From positions 1 through 14,100 of the forward strand of contig CAJXRL010000044.1 of NCBI GenBank assembly GCA_913059105.1: a DNA stretch of 14,100 nt, read 5' to 3'. Both the position numbers and the translations under genes were made by a program. This document shows positions 1 through 7,153 of this stretch, piece after piece. Numbering within the stretch: position 1 is the first letter of the stretch; each line of letters starts with the position of its first letter. The notes under the pieces are model-generated. The model was not told where the DNA came from and searched no databases. It saw only the letters and a program-made list of their open reading frames with translations. The stretch is from an uncultured Flavobacteriales bacterium. Its GTDB lineage: Bacteria; Bacteroidota; Bacteroidia; Flavobacteriales_E; Vicingaceae.

Positions 1-44
1 CACAGAGTAGATCGTCGGCAGCGTCAGATGTGTATAAGAGACAG
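1..44 (+). other. Nextera sequencing adapter with i5 index (artefact)
   Basis: Positions 12-44 match the Illumina Nextera Read 1 transposase adapter, ending in the Tn5 mosaic end (AGATGTGTATAAGAGACAG). Positions 4-11 (AGAGTAGA) match i5 index S504/N504, and positions 1-3 are the end of the P5 primer. This is library sequence, not genome. The first genomic base is 45. Confidence 0.98.
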
Positions 45-322
45 AAATAGTACTGCCCACAAGATGTACTCCCAATCTATTTATTATTCAATGCGTAATC
101 CAAGAACATGTCTGGTCCGAGTCTGCAATGGCCACTACCCTTTTGGCTGATTCGTCTTAATTTTATATACATCACATCTTAACTATTCTTGGTTGCTAGA
201 TTTCTACAAATGGAAAAACTTAAAAAATGACCTTCAAGTCTTTCAAGTCTATGCCTATTTAACGTCAATTTTTAGGTGCAACAAAATTTAAATATCAGGT
301 GTCTTAAACGAAATCGTTTGAT
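45..322. other. Left flank without a confident gene
   Basis: Nothing here can be assigned with confidence. One plus-strand frame is open from the adapter junction (47) to a TAA at 158-160. It would give the last 37 residues of a gene cut by the library, ending in VWSESAMATTLLADSS. The AxAT pattern near the end loosely recalls the C-terminus of ApbE-type FAD:protein FMN transferases, but the match is too short to call. On the opposite strand a 31-codon ORF is also open over much of the same bases, so the coding strand is undecided. From about 160 to 305 the DNA is AT-rich and looks non-coding; it has a short direct repeat, TTCAAGTC, at 233-240 and 242-249. Confidence 0.4.
306..319. promoter_or_regulatory. 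Perfect inverted repeat just before the peptidase start
   Basis: AAACGA-AA-TCGTTT is a perfect 6-base inverted repeat with a 2-base centre, ending 3 bases before the ATG of the S41 peptidase gene. The centre is too short for an RNA hairpin, so a binding site for a dimeric regulator is the more natural reading. One short AT-rich palindrome can arise by chance, and no second copy was seen. Confidence 0.25.
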
Positions 323-1693
323 ATGAAAAACCTTGTTCTCCTTTTGATCTTGTTAAATACCGGGAACTTATTTGCTCAAATTCCCAACACATTATCAAAA
401 TCTGAAAAAGTCTACGGGCTTTCAAAATTTTGGCAAGAAGTCAATTACAATTTTATCTATTTATATAAAATTGATAGAAAAGCGTGGGATATAGAATACA
501 AAAAACTTATAGCACAGGTGCAGGAAACTAATAATGATTATGACTATTATAGACTTTTGCAAAAATTTTGTGCCCTACTGAAAGATGGACATACAAATGT
601 CTATTTCCCAAAAGAAGTTCAAGACAAAATTCAAAGAACAAACTTTGGTGAATACCGCATATTTTTGTCGAACATTGACGGAAAAGCAATAATTACTAGA
701 ATTAATTCAAGTAAAAAAAGGGAATTACCAATTGGAACCGAGATAATTCAAGTCAACAAATTAAAAACGAGTCTATACGTCAAAGAAAAAGTTATCCCTT
801 ACATTTCATCTTCTACTGATCATATTATACAAGATTGGGGGATAAGCAGACTTTTAGAAGGCCCAATAGGAACAACTTTTGATTTAGAAATTAAATTGCC
901 AAACGGAGAAATAAAATCACTAAAACTCACTCATTCAAAATCAAATAAAGAAAGTGTTTATCCAGCATTTCAGGAAAGAGAATTATTGGATTTTACTTGG
1001 TTAGAGAAAGATGTTGCATATCTCTCTTTAAATTCTTTTAGCGACCCCCAAATCGACAGCTTATTCTTAGAAAAATTACCTGAATTGTACAAAGCAAAAA
1101 AGTTGATTATTGACTTAAGATACAATGGTGGCGGTAGAACAGATGTTGGAATGGAAATATTTCAATATTTTACAAACGACACAATATTATACGGTTCAAA
1201 GTCAGAAAGTAGATTGCACATACCAACTTACAAGGCTTGGGGAATGTGGATTAAAGAAAAAGACTCACTTGAATTTGATTGGGCAAAACAGGCTGATTTA
1301 TCCTATCGCAATGAATTTTATCATAAATTCCCTTACGAACCTGACACGATACACCTTAAAAGCAAGAGAATTGTAGTTCCGACAGTCATTTTAATCGGCC
1401 ATAATACGGCATCTGCAGCAGAAGATTTTTTGATATTTACAGACAATCAAAAACACATAACCAAAATTGGCGAAGCTACTTTTGGTAGTACAGGACAACC
1501 AATGTTGTTTGATTTGCCAAATGGTGGAAGTGCAAGAATTTGCACAAAAAAAGATACCTACCCCAATGGAAAAGAATTTGTTGGGTATGGAATTTTGCCC
1601 GATATAAAAGTCAAGAAAAACCTATCTCATTATTTGGAAAATAAGGATCCAGTATTGGAAAAAGCAATTGAATTTATACAGAATAAAGAATAA
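323..1693 (+). CDS. Exported S41-family serine peptidase (tail-specific protease/IRBP type)
   Basis: 456 residues. The product starts with a Sec signal peptide (residues 1-19, charged MKN, a Leu-rich core, end at FAQ), so it should act in the periplasm or at the surface. An N-terminal helical region (about 25-100) carries the KDGHT motif (87-91) of the S41 core. A PDZ-like segment follows (about 110-205, with GTEIIQVN at 138-145). The peptidase domain (about 225-440) has DLRYNGGG at 264-271 and NTASAAEDF at 361-369. Ser364 is the expected nucleophile by comparison with S41 proteins. H90 could serve as the tricorn-type histidine rather than a CtpA-type Ser-Lys dyad; this is inferred from motif order only. 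The ATG at 323 leads straight into the signal peptide. No operon partner is evident, since the next gene starts 162 bases later. The substrate is unknown; these enzymes usually cleave near protein C-termini. Confidence 0.9.
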   Translation: MKNLVLLLILLNTGNLFAQIPNTLSKSEKVYGLSKFWQEVNYNFIYLYKIDRKAWDIEYKKLIAQVQETNNDYDYYRLLQKFCALLKDGHTNVYFPKEVQDKIQRTNFGEYRIFLSNIDGKAIITRINSSKKRELPIGTEIIQVNKLKTSLYVKEKVIPYISSSTDHIIQDWGISRLLEGPIGTTFDLEIKLPNGEIKSLKLTHSKSNKESVYPAFQERELLDFTWLEKDVAYLSLNSFSDPQIDSLFLEKLPELYKAKKLIIDLRYNGGGRTDVGMEIFQYFTNDTILYGSKSESRLHIPTYKAWGMWIKEKDSLEFDWAKQADLSYRNEFYHKFPYEPDTIHLKSKRIVVPTVILIGHNTASAAEDFLIFTDNQKHITKIGEATFGSTGQPMLFDLPNGGSARICTKKDTYPNGKEFVGYGILPDIKVKKNLSHYLENKDPVLEKAIEFIQNKE

Positions 1694-1855
1694 CTCCATT
1701 TCTGGTAAATAGCAATTTATTCTGTTTGTATAAGTGTACTGTTACCTGCAATCATTGCTAGCATAAAACATATGAAGCGAGGAATTTGGCTTTAAAGCAT
1801 GACAATCTATCATAGACCAATAACTTATTATTCCAGTATTAACTTCCATAAACAT

Positions 1856-2464
1856 ATGAAATACCTCCTCTCATTTTTTATATTCATCAGCGTTCACCTT
1901 GGAGGGTATGCTTGTGACTGTGCTTTTCCTCCTAAAACATTTATGACCTCAATATCGCAATACACTGCCGAATTAGAGGTGGTTCAAATTGACACATTAT
2001 CCTCCGCAGGACCGTATAAACATCGGCCTTTGTTATTGACTAAACTAAAAGTAATTAAAACGTTTCATGCTAGTACAAATGTAGATTACGTGTGGGTCAG
2101 TAATCCAGGCGATCAAGGTTGTCAACGGGGGTTAGTTCCAGACTTCCTTGGTCAAAAATATGTTATCACAGGGGTAATTGTTGAAGACAAAAGATATGAT
2201 AAGTGGATAAACAATTCGGCAAGTATGAACTTTTTGCATGTCTCTATCTGTGGAAAAAGAGTTTTAGACATTATAGAAAACAAGGTAATCGGAGTAATTA
2301 CAAATGACATTAGCGAAAAGATTATGAAAAAGTATGATCGCTTAATGAAAAAGGATGAATTAAAAGCTACAGCATATTATTATAAGGCCTATCATACAAA
2401 ACAGCAACCAAATGTAGCACAAACAATGCCTTTGGAGGTATTTTATGAGTTCATGAAACAGTAA
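1856..2464 (+). CDS. Small exported four-cysteine protein, TIMP/NTR-like
   Basis: 202 residues from the ATG at 1856. An upstream in-frame ATG (1799) would put 19 polar residues ahead of the signal peptide, so the inner start is preferred. The signal peptide (1-19) ends at GGYA, giving a mature protein that begins Cys-Asp-Cys. Cysteines lie at 20, 22, 89 (GDQGCQ) and 132 (SICGK). A mature N-terminus in the form CxCxxPP followed by a beta-rich region with two later cysteines is the pattern of Bacteroidota proteins annotated as TIMP/NTR-like OB-fold domains; this assignment is by pattern, not by search. A lipoprotein is less likely because the bases before Cys20 do not form a good lipobox. Residues 150-202 are charged and helical in character. 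The role is unknown. It stands alone, 81 bases ahead of the next gene. Confidence 0.75.
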   Translation: MKYLLSFFIFISVHLGGYACDCAFPPKTFMTSISQYTAELEVVQIDTLSSAGPYKHRPLLLTKLKVIKTFHASTNVDYVWVSNPGDQGCQRGLVPDFLGQKYVITGVIVEDKRYDKWINNSASMNFLHVSICGKRVLDIIENKVIGVITNDISEKIMKKYDRLMKKDELKATAYYYKAYHTKQQPNVAQTMPLEVFYEFMKQ

Positions 2465-2545
2465 TATCATGGTTATTAATATTTCCAATTCATAAGAATA
2501 CCAATAATAAATTTAGTATTAAAACGTTTAAAATAAGTGAATCGC

Positions 2546-4216
2546 ATGAAAAAAATAATGCTCTTTATTTTCTCTTTTCTTTCTTTAGTCTGTCTCTCTC
2601 AAGATACTGGAATTCGGAAAGTACTTCCAAATAGTGTCGTTTCTAATCAATATTTTGCTCGCAGAGTTGCCATTGACGGAAACACTATGGTTGTTAGTTC
2701 GGGCGGCTCTGAAGTAGTAGGTATTAAAGACAATATTTTAGCCTATGTCTATGAAAGAACTGGATCTAATCAATGGACGCAAACTCAAATTCTACACCAC
2801 TCTGATTTTTTAAATTATTCTCTTGGACATACAGTAGCCATTTTTGAAGGTTTTATTTTTATTTCTATTCACGGTATTACAAATCAAAACCGCCACATTA
2901 GTCGTGTAGGGGTTTATGCTAAAAATGCTTCTGGGCATTGGGAAAAATCGCAAGAATTATCTCTACATGGTAGTTATGGTGGCAGTTACGGGTATAGTAT
3001 TGTTGCTAAAAATGAGCAGTTAATTATTTGGACTCGTGCTAAAGAGTACAATAATAAATTGGATGAGTATACAAAGCATGCAGATGTTTATGAATTGGCA
3101 AATGGCAAATGGGTATGGAAAAGTGAACTCTTAAGTGAAGGAATAGCAGAATATAATGAACTAGGAAATGTTGTAGCTATAGAGGGCGACAAGGCTTTTA
3201 TTAACGGGTATTATTCTGACCCTACAGCAGATCCTGTTTGGTTTAGTACCATAACAGTGAAAGACGAGAGAGGTAAGATTATTCTCCAAAAAACTAGTCC
3301 CTGCAAAATTGAAGAAAGAAAGTTGTATGTTTTTAGCAATAAAGGAAATAAATGGTTAAACACCCAAATATTAGAGAGTTGGGATGGGAAAGGTTGGGGT
3401 TTTGGAAACGCATTTACGTCACATGGCGATTTCTTAGCCGTTGCCGCGTATAGAGCATCAATTAAAACGAGAAAAAATTCAGGTGGAGCTGTGTATATAT
3501 TCAAAAAAGATGGTGATGGGGATTATCGTCCGTTTCAAAGAATTATGGCAAATGACGTACATAAGATTCAGTTGTTTGGATCGGCAGTTGCCATGAACAA
3601 TCAATACTTAATTGTAGGGTCTAAACACGATAAATTAAATGCCAATGGATTCAATAAAAGAGACAGAACGGGAGCGTGTTATGTTTTTCAAAAAGACACC
3701 AATGGCATGTTTGTACAAACTCAAAAGTTTGTTTCAGATAAAAGACAAAAAATGGGGCGTTTTGGAAGAGATGTGGCTATTTCTGGTAATAACCTGGTTA
3801 TTGGGTCTGGTTATCAGTCTGTAAAACCAAAATACAGAGGCGATTTTCACGATGAAGGCGCCGTATTTACTGCTGAATTAAAGCCTATTACTGCTGATAA
3901 AATTGAAATTGAGAACCAACCTTTTTTAAGTGCAATTGTTCAATTCGATAGTACAATTAACAGTGATGTACAAGGAAAAGGCTTAGAGGTTAGTGTTTTT
4001 CCTAACCCAACAAATGGAAATTTCACCTTAAAGAGGAAGGTTGGACAGAATAGTGAGGTGATCATTTACACATCAAACGGTAAAGAAATTTACAGAGAAG
4101 ACTTTAAAGACTTGGAACAACACTTTGCAATTGAAGGGTGGCCTTCAGGATTATACTACGTGCAAATTAATTCTTCCGGCATTGTCCAGAATTTGAAACT
4201 AATTCTTATTGATTAG
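2546..4216 (+). CDS. Secreted beta-propeller-like protein with T9SS sorting domain
   Basis: 556 residues from the ATG at 2546. A GTG three codons upstream (2537) is possible but would only add MNR before a normal signal peptide (MKKIMLFIFSFLSLVCLSQ). Residues about 35-440 hold at least six spaced repeats of the FG-GAP/integrin-like kind, each with a core such as VAIDGNTMVVSS, VAIEGDKAFING, VAMNNQYLIVGS or VAISGNNLVIGS, followed by a strand such as GAVYIF or GACYVF. This suggests a six- or seven-bladed propeller. The last 75 residues (482-556) are a type A T9SS C-terminal sorting domain: VFPNPTNG at the start, then a G-K-E-I-Y strand and SGLYYV near the end. The protein is therefore expected to cross the outer membrane by T9SS and be attached or released. 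No catalytic residues are recognised; binding or adhesion is the likely role. Confidence 0.85.
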   Translation: MKKIMLFIFSFLSLVCLSQDTGIRKVLPNSVVSNQYFARRVAIDGNTMVVSSGGSEVVGIKDNILAYVYERTGSNQWTQTQILHHSDFLNYSLGHTVAIFEGFIFISIHGITNQNRHISRVGVYAKNASGHWEKSQELSLHGSYGGSYGYSIVAKNEQLIIWTRAKEYNNKLDEYTKHADVYELANGKWVWKSELLSEGIAEYNELGNVVAIEGDKAFINGYYSDPTADPVWFSTITVKDERGKIILQKTSPCKIEERKLYVFSNKGNKWLNTQILESWDGKGWGFGNAFTSHGDFLAVAAYRASIKTRKNSGGAVYIFKKDGDGDYRPFQRIMANDVHKIQLFGSAVAMNNQYLIVGSKHDKLNANGFNKRDRTGACYVFQKDTNGMFVQTQKFVSDKRQKMGRFGRDVAISGNNLVIGSGYQSVKPKYRGDFHDEGAVFTAELKPITADKIEIENQPFLSAIVQFDSTINSDVQGKGLEVSVFPNPTNGNFTLKRKVGQNSEVIIYTSNGKEIYREDFKDLEQHFAIEGWPSGLYYVQINSSGIVQNLKLILID

Positions 4217-4627
4217 TAGGATTTTGGTATTGTATTGTGACAGAATCATACACGCACATGGCTAAATGCATTTTATAGCTGTTAAGATATATGGCAATGA
4301 TTCAGATTTATTTTTCATTTTTTAAGGGTAGTAATTTAATTTAAAATCAATCAGTTAGACATAATAATGATTTGCTAACAAAACCAAAACATTATAGTTT
4401 AGAAGCAAACATATGATAAATTGAATCATAAACTAAGAAAGAACATTCAATACGGCCAAGAGTACCAGTCTTAAAAAATATCTCTCAAATTTTGTATTTT
4501 TCAAACATGAAAGCCCGTATCACAAAAAATCGTACTACAGCCTTTTCATTGATTCTGTTCTTCGCTCGTTACAATTACAATTGCGAATAATTCATTCACG
4601 TAATGTTGGGACCAATAAACAACGTAA
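4217..4627. other. 411-base intergenic stretch ahead of the GNAT gene
   Basis: The first two thirds (4217-4480) are very AT-rich with no open frame or strong hairpin; a weak inverted pair GTTAG/CTAAC (about 4355-4380) is the only structure noticed. From 4480 the base composition changes. A promoter-like TATTTTTC at 4495-4502 is followed by ATG at 4507, opening a 27-codon ORF (4507-4590). Around 4585 a stack of short palindromes occurs (GAATAATTC, TTGGGACCAA). The region may be the 5' leader of the acetyltransferase gene or a relic of a lost gene. Confidence 0.5.
4495..4502 (+). promoter_or_regulatory. Candidate -7 element of the GNAT gene
   Basis: TATTTTTC matches seven of the eight positions of the Bacteroidota -7 box TAnnTTTG. 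It sits in a tract (AAATTTTGTATTTTTCAAAC) of the kind common just before Bacteroidota transcription starts. No clear TTG is found at the -33 position. It would give a leader of roughly 120 bases before the GNAT start. Confidence 0.35.
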
Positions 4628-5149
4628 ATGGAACAAAATAAATTACCAGAAATACATACTGAACGGCTATCGTTTCGAAGACCAGAACAATCTGATTGGA
4701 AAGAAGTCTCTTATTTACGCACGGATAAAGAAGTCAATAAATTTGTCAAAAGGCAAGCTTGCGAGACCAAAGTAAAAGCAATTGAATTCATTACAAACGT
4801 CAATGACAAAATTGATAGCGGAATTCTATTGTACTGGGTTATTACGGAAAAAGGCAGCGACCAAATGCTTGGTAGTATTTGCCTGTGGAAATTTTCAGAA
4901 GACGGAAAAACGGCAGAAGTTGGATATGACTTAAATCCAAGATTTCAAGGCAAAGGAATAATGGATGAGTCTTTAAAAAGAATTATTGAGCTGGGATTTA
5001 AGAATTTAAATCTTAATACAATTGATGCCTATACGCACGAAAAGAATGAGAGTTCTACGAAGCTTTTGGTAAGAAATGGTTTTATATTTCTAACCGGCCA
5101 AAAGGATGAAGACAACCCACAAAATACAATTTATAAGTTGACAAAGTGA
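4628..5149 (+). CDS. GNAT N-acetyltransferase, RimJ/RimL type
   Basis: 173 residues, the normal length for single-domain RimJ/RimL-type GNAT enzymes, which transfer acetyl from acetyl-CoA to an amine such as a protein N-terminus or an antibiotic. Visible family features are the N-terminal T-E-R-L-S-F-R strand (11-17), the central strand with MLGSICLW (80-87), motif A with EVGYDLNPRFQGKGI (97-111) whose QGKG loop holds the acetyl-CoA pyrophosphate, and the C-terminal N-x-S-S-x-K-L-L-x-R-N-G-F block (140-152). The substrate cannot be read from sequence. No signal peptide, so cytoplasmic. It is monocistronic, with long gaps on both sides, and is typical of accessory genes. The ATG at 4628 gives the expected N-terminus; an overlapping 64-codon frame from 4581 is a shadow. 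Confidence 0.9.
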   Translation: MEQNKLPEIHTERLSFRRPEQSDWKEVSYLRTDKEVNKFVKRQACETKVKAIEFITNVNDKIDSGILLYWVITEKGSDQMLGSICLWKFSEDGKTAEVGYDLNPRFQGKGIMDESLKRIIELGFKNLNLNTIDAYTHEKNESSTKLLVRNGFIFLTGQKDEDNPQNTIYKLTK

Positions 5150-5258
5150 GACCTTGCTTAAACAGCAATAGACTGCTCACAATCAACTACTTCTATAATT
5201 CTTCTTGTTTATAACCCTACTTTAATTCTATTAAATAACTAAAAACTAGAATCTGGAT

Positions 5259-5289
5259 TTGGAAAAATCATTAATGTCAAGTACATTTG
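5259..5289 (+). promoter_or_regulatory. Bacteroidota promoter of the membrane protein/XRE operon
   Basis: TTG at 5259-5261, a 20-base spacer, then TACATTTG at 5282-5289, an exact match to the Bacteroidota TAnnTTTG box. It lies 41 bases ahead of the next ATG. This is the clearest promoter in the window. Confidence 0.6.
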
Positions 5290-5330
5290 TCATATAGCAC
5301 AGTCTGTTTTACATTACAAAACTAAAACCA

Positions 5331-5732
5331 ATGAAAAAAAATCAACAAGATCTACGATTATTGCCAACAAATTTTAAGAAAGTAGCATTTGGAATAATGG
5401 TAATTAGCGCTTTAGTAGTAGTTATGTCTATGTTAAAAATACTGCCAATTGAGAAAGAGATTGTAAAAACAATCGCAAAGTCAGGTATTCTAATTTCTCT
5501 TTTAATATTAACGATAACCAGAAATAAAGAAGAAGATGAACTAACATTAAGGATTAGGTTGAAAGCCTTTTCAGCTTCCTTTCTTTATGGTGTTGTAATT
5601 GTAATAATAGAACCATTTATAAGCTTACTCTTTGATGGAAATTTCTTATTAGACAAAGGTGCCGCAGAACTTCTAATGAGTATGTTCTTCTTTTACTTTA
5701 TGATGGCATTTTTAATGAAAAAAAATCGATAG
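5331..5732 (+). CDS. Small four-helix membrane protein paired with an XRE regulator
   Basis: 133 residues with a basic N-terminus and four predicted membrane segments, at about 18-37, 50-63, 79-100 and 111-129. Between the second and third is a charged cytoplasmic loop, TRNKEEDELTLRIRLKAF (63-80). Loops of this D/E-E-x-x-x-x-I-R type recur in small Bacteroidota and Firmicutes membrane proteins encoded next to tiny XRE regulators, similar in style to DUF2178-like proteins; that family assignment is tentative. Its stop overlaps the start of the regulator by one base (TAGTG), so the two should be translationally coupled and work together. Function unknown: a membrane-bound partner or sensor that modulates the regulator is a reasonable inference. 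The exact promoter at 5259-5289 serves both genes. Confidence 0.7.
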   Translation: MKKNQQDLRLLPTNFKKVAFGIMVISALVVVMSMLKILPIEKEIVKTIAKSGILISLLILTITRNKEEDELTLRIRLKAFSASFLYGVVIVIIEPFISLLFDGNFLLDKGAAELLMSMFFFYFMMAFLMKKNR

Positions 5733-5932
5733 TGAAGAACACACTCAAAGTACAAAGAGCAATTAAAGATTTAACTCAAGAAGCATTGGCTAATAAAATA
5801 GGGGTATCTAGGCAAACGATTAACTCTATTGAAAAGAATAGATACGTACCATCGACTGTTCTGGCATTGAAAATTTCTGAAATATTTGATAAAAGCGTAA
5901 ATGAAATATTTGAATTGGAGCAGGACGATTGA
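5732..5932 (+). CDS. Minimal XRE-family HTH transcriptional regulator
   Basis: 66 residues, consisting almost only of a helix-turn-helix domain of the Cro/C1 type (about 5-60). The core TQEALANKIGVSRQTINSIE (15-34) has the expected A-x-x-x-G-V-S-R-Q-T pattern of the recognition helix, followed by NRYVPS and the EIFDKSVNEIFEL tail typical of short YozG-like regulators. The start is a GTG at 5732 that shares its G with the stop of the upstream gene; no ATG gives a complete domain. No effector domain is present, so ligand or signal control must come from another protein, probably the membrane partner. It may regulate its own promoter. Confidence 0.88.
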   Translation: MKNTLKVQRAIKDLTQEALANKIGVSRQTINSIEKNRYVPSTVLALKISEIFDKSVNEIFELEQDD

Positions 5933-6050
5933 TATCAGAACTCAACAATAAACAGTGGCGATTTACCGGATACTTGAAGAGCAGTAAATTGAATTTCAAA
6001 TTGCAACTTATTAGCTTCAAAATTCCGATACAATAGTTCCTTTCTATCCC

Positions 6051-7100
6051 TTACATATCTATGTGATTTATATTCTTAAATGGTTCAGGAATGGATCCTG
6101 GTTCTTCATCAATAAGTTGCAGGATGTCTCTCGTAATTCCACGAGAAATATTGGAAATTGGCACATCATTTGGCGAGCCTTCAAAAGGGTTTTCCCCTGC
6201 CAAACCTACTCGTAACATTGTATTAAACACCCAAATTACAATTACCGTAAAAGGAATATTCAACCACACAAAATAACTTCCAATAAAAGGATTAGTACCA
6301 GCAACTTTAATTCCCATTGAAGCAAAAGCAGGAATAATTGCCATAGGCAACAACCACATAAAAATGTGCACAAAATGATACCCTATACTTCCGTATTGCT
6401 TCGGGTACGGGAAATTTTTAATACGTTCTGATTTGCCTTGTAATGCAGTTAACTCCTGCAATATTTGTTGAAAATTCAAAAATGAGAAATCCCAGAATTT
6501 TTTTTCATCTGTTAAAGCTCGTAAATGTTTTGATTGCAAGCTAATAATAGCATTTGGCTTGTTATCCTTCTGCATTACAATTTGCAATTCCTCTGCCGAT
6601 AAATGAGGTTTTAATTCCTCTTCTAGGCTAGTTACAAACTCAGGTATATTATATTCAAACATACTCTTATTCTGATCTGGACTGTAATCGGTTTCCCAAG
6701 CCTTCTTGGTACGCATAGCATAGCGCAAAGCTGTTAACCAAGCAACATGTCTGTGTGTTACTATTTTCACCGCCTGAGTTTCATCGATACTAGCCTCATG
6801 TCGATGCAAATAGAAGCTATCTCGAACATTAATAATTAAGGACCTGGAGGAATTTACTATTCCTCCCCAAATTTTACGAGCTTCCCATATTCGGTCATAT
6901 GCTGCGTTATTCTGAAAACCAACCATAAATGCAACAGCCGTTCCAATCAGTCCAACTGGAGCAAGTGGTACTTGCAGCCATTTAATGTTAACGACCTCAT
7001 AAAGAATAGTTATAACTGTAGAAAAAATGAAAAAAAAGATAATTTCCCTTTTTGTCCAAGCCAAAAGGCTTTTCATAGGGAATCTTCGTTGAGTATACAT
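6051..7100 (-). CDS. Bestrophin-family anion channel (UPF0187/RFP-TM)
   Basis: 349 residues. Bacterial bestrophins form pentameric ion channels in the inner membrane. Visible features are the first membrane helix (20-38), the second with LIGTAVAFMVGFQNNAAYDRI split over 51-71, the conserved N-N-A-A-Y-D-R-x-W-E-A-R block (64-75), and paired C-terminal helices (about 242-262 and 275-296). The family signature GENPFEGSPNDVP is at 302-314. A charged cytoplasmic region (100-230) separates the helix pairs. The length suits the bacterial family. The gene is divergent from ccmB, with 53 bases between starts, and converges on the XRE gene with 118 bases between stops. No functional link with cytochrome maturation is known; the arrangement may be chance. 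Ion selectivity cannot be predicted. Confidence 0.92.
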   Translation of the reverse strand: MYTQRRFPMKSLLAWTKREIIFFFIFSTVITILYEVVNIKWLQVPLAPVGLIGTAVAFMVGFQNNAAYDRIWEARKIWGGIVNSSRSLIINVRDSFYLHRHEASIDETQAVKIVTHRHVAWLTALRYAMRTKKAWETDYSPDQNKSMFEYNIPEFVTSLEEELKPHLSAEELQIVMQKDNKPNAIISLQSKHLRALTDEKKFWDFSFLNFQQILQELTALQGKSERIKNFPYPKQYGSIGYHFVHIFMWLLPMAIIPAFASMGIKVAGTNPFIGSYFVWLNIPFTVIVIWVFNTMLRVGLAGENPFEGSPNDVPISNISRGITRDILQLIDEEPGSIPEPFKNINHIDM

Positions 7101-7115
7101 AGTAGTTTTTTGGTT

Positions 7116-7143
7116 TAAAAGTAAGAGATTCTTTCAAAAGCAA
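7116..7143 (-). promoter_or_regulatory. Candidate promoter of the bestrophin gene
   Basis: Reading the minus strand, TTG (7143-7141), a 17-base spacer and TACTTTTA (7123-7116) fit the Bacteroidota promoter with one mismatch in the -7 box. It ends 15 bases before the ATG. Confidence 0.4.
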
Positions 7144-7149
7144 TTGAAA
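7132..7149. promoter_or_regulatory. Inverted repeat between divergent bestrophin and ccm genes
   Basis: TTTCAA-aagcaa-TTGAAA is a perfect 6-base inverted repeat with a 6-base centre. It ends four bases before the ccmB ATG and overlaps the -33 element of the candidate bestrophin promoter. It could be an operator acting on both genes or a weak hairpin in the ccmB leader. It is AT-rich and could be chance. Confidence 0.25.
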
Positions 7150-7153
7150 AATA

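Noticed and set aside
108..140. tRNA-like T-arm (GGTCCGAGTCT...GGCCAC)
   Set aside because: The T-loop has a C in place of the invariant T, the stem has mismatches, and no matching acceptor, D-arm or anticodon arm is upstream.
4350..4382. Integron attC-like pair GTTAGAC/GCTAAC
   Set aside because: The order of core sites is reversed compared with attC, the stem is only five bases, and no integrase gene or cassette array is present.
4581..4775. 64-codon ORF overlapping the GNAT start
   Set aside because: It overlaps the well-supported GNAT frame for most of its length and its sequence is low-complexity Lys/Asn-rich.
5933..6050. Small gene or RNA between the XRE and bestrophin genes
   Set aside because: Only short AT-rich palindromes (for example TTGAATTTCAA) and no convincing frame; a 64-codon minus-strand frame there overlaps the XRE gene antisense.
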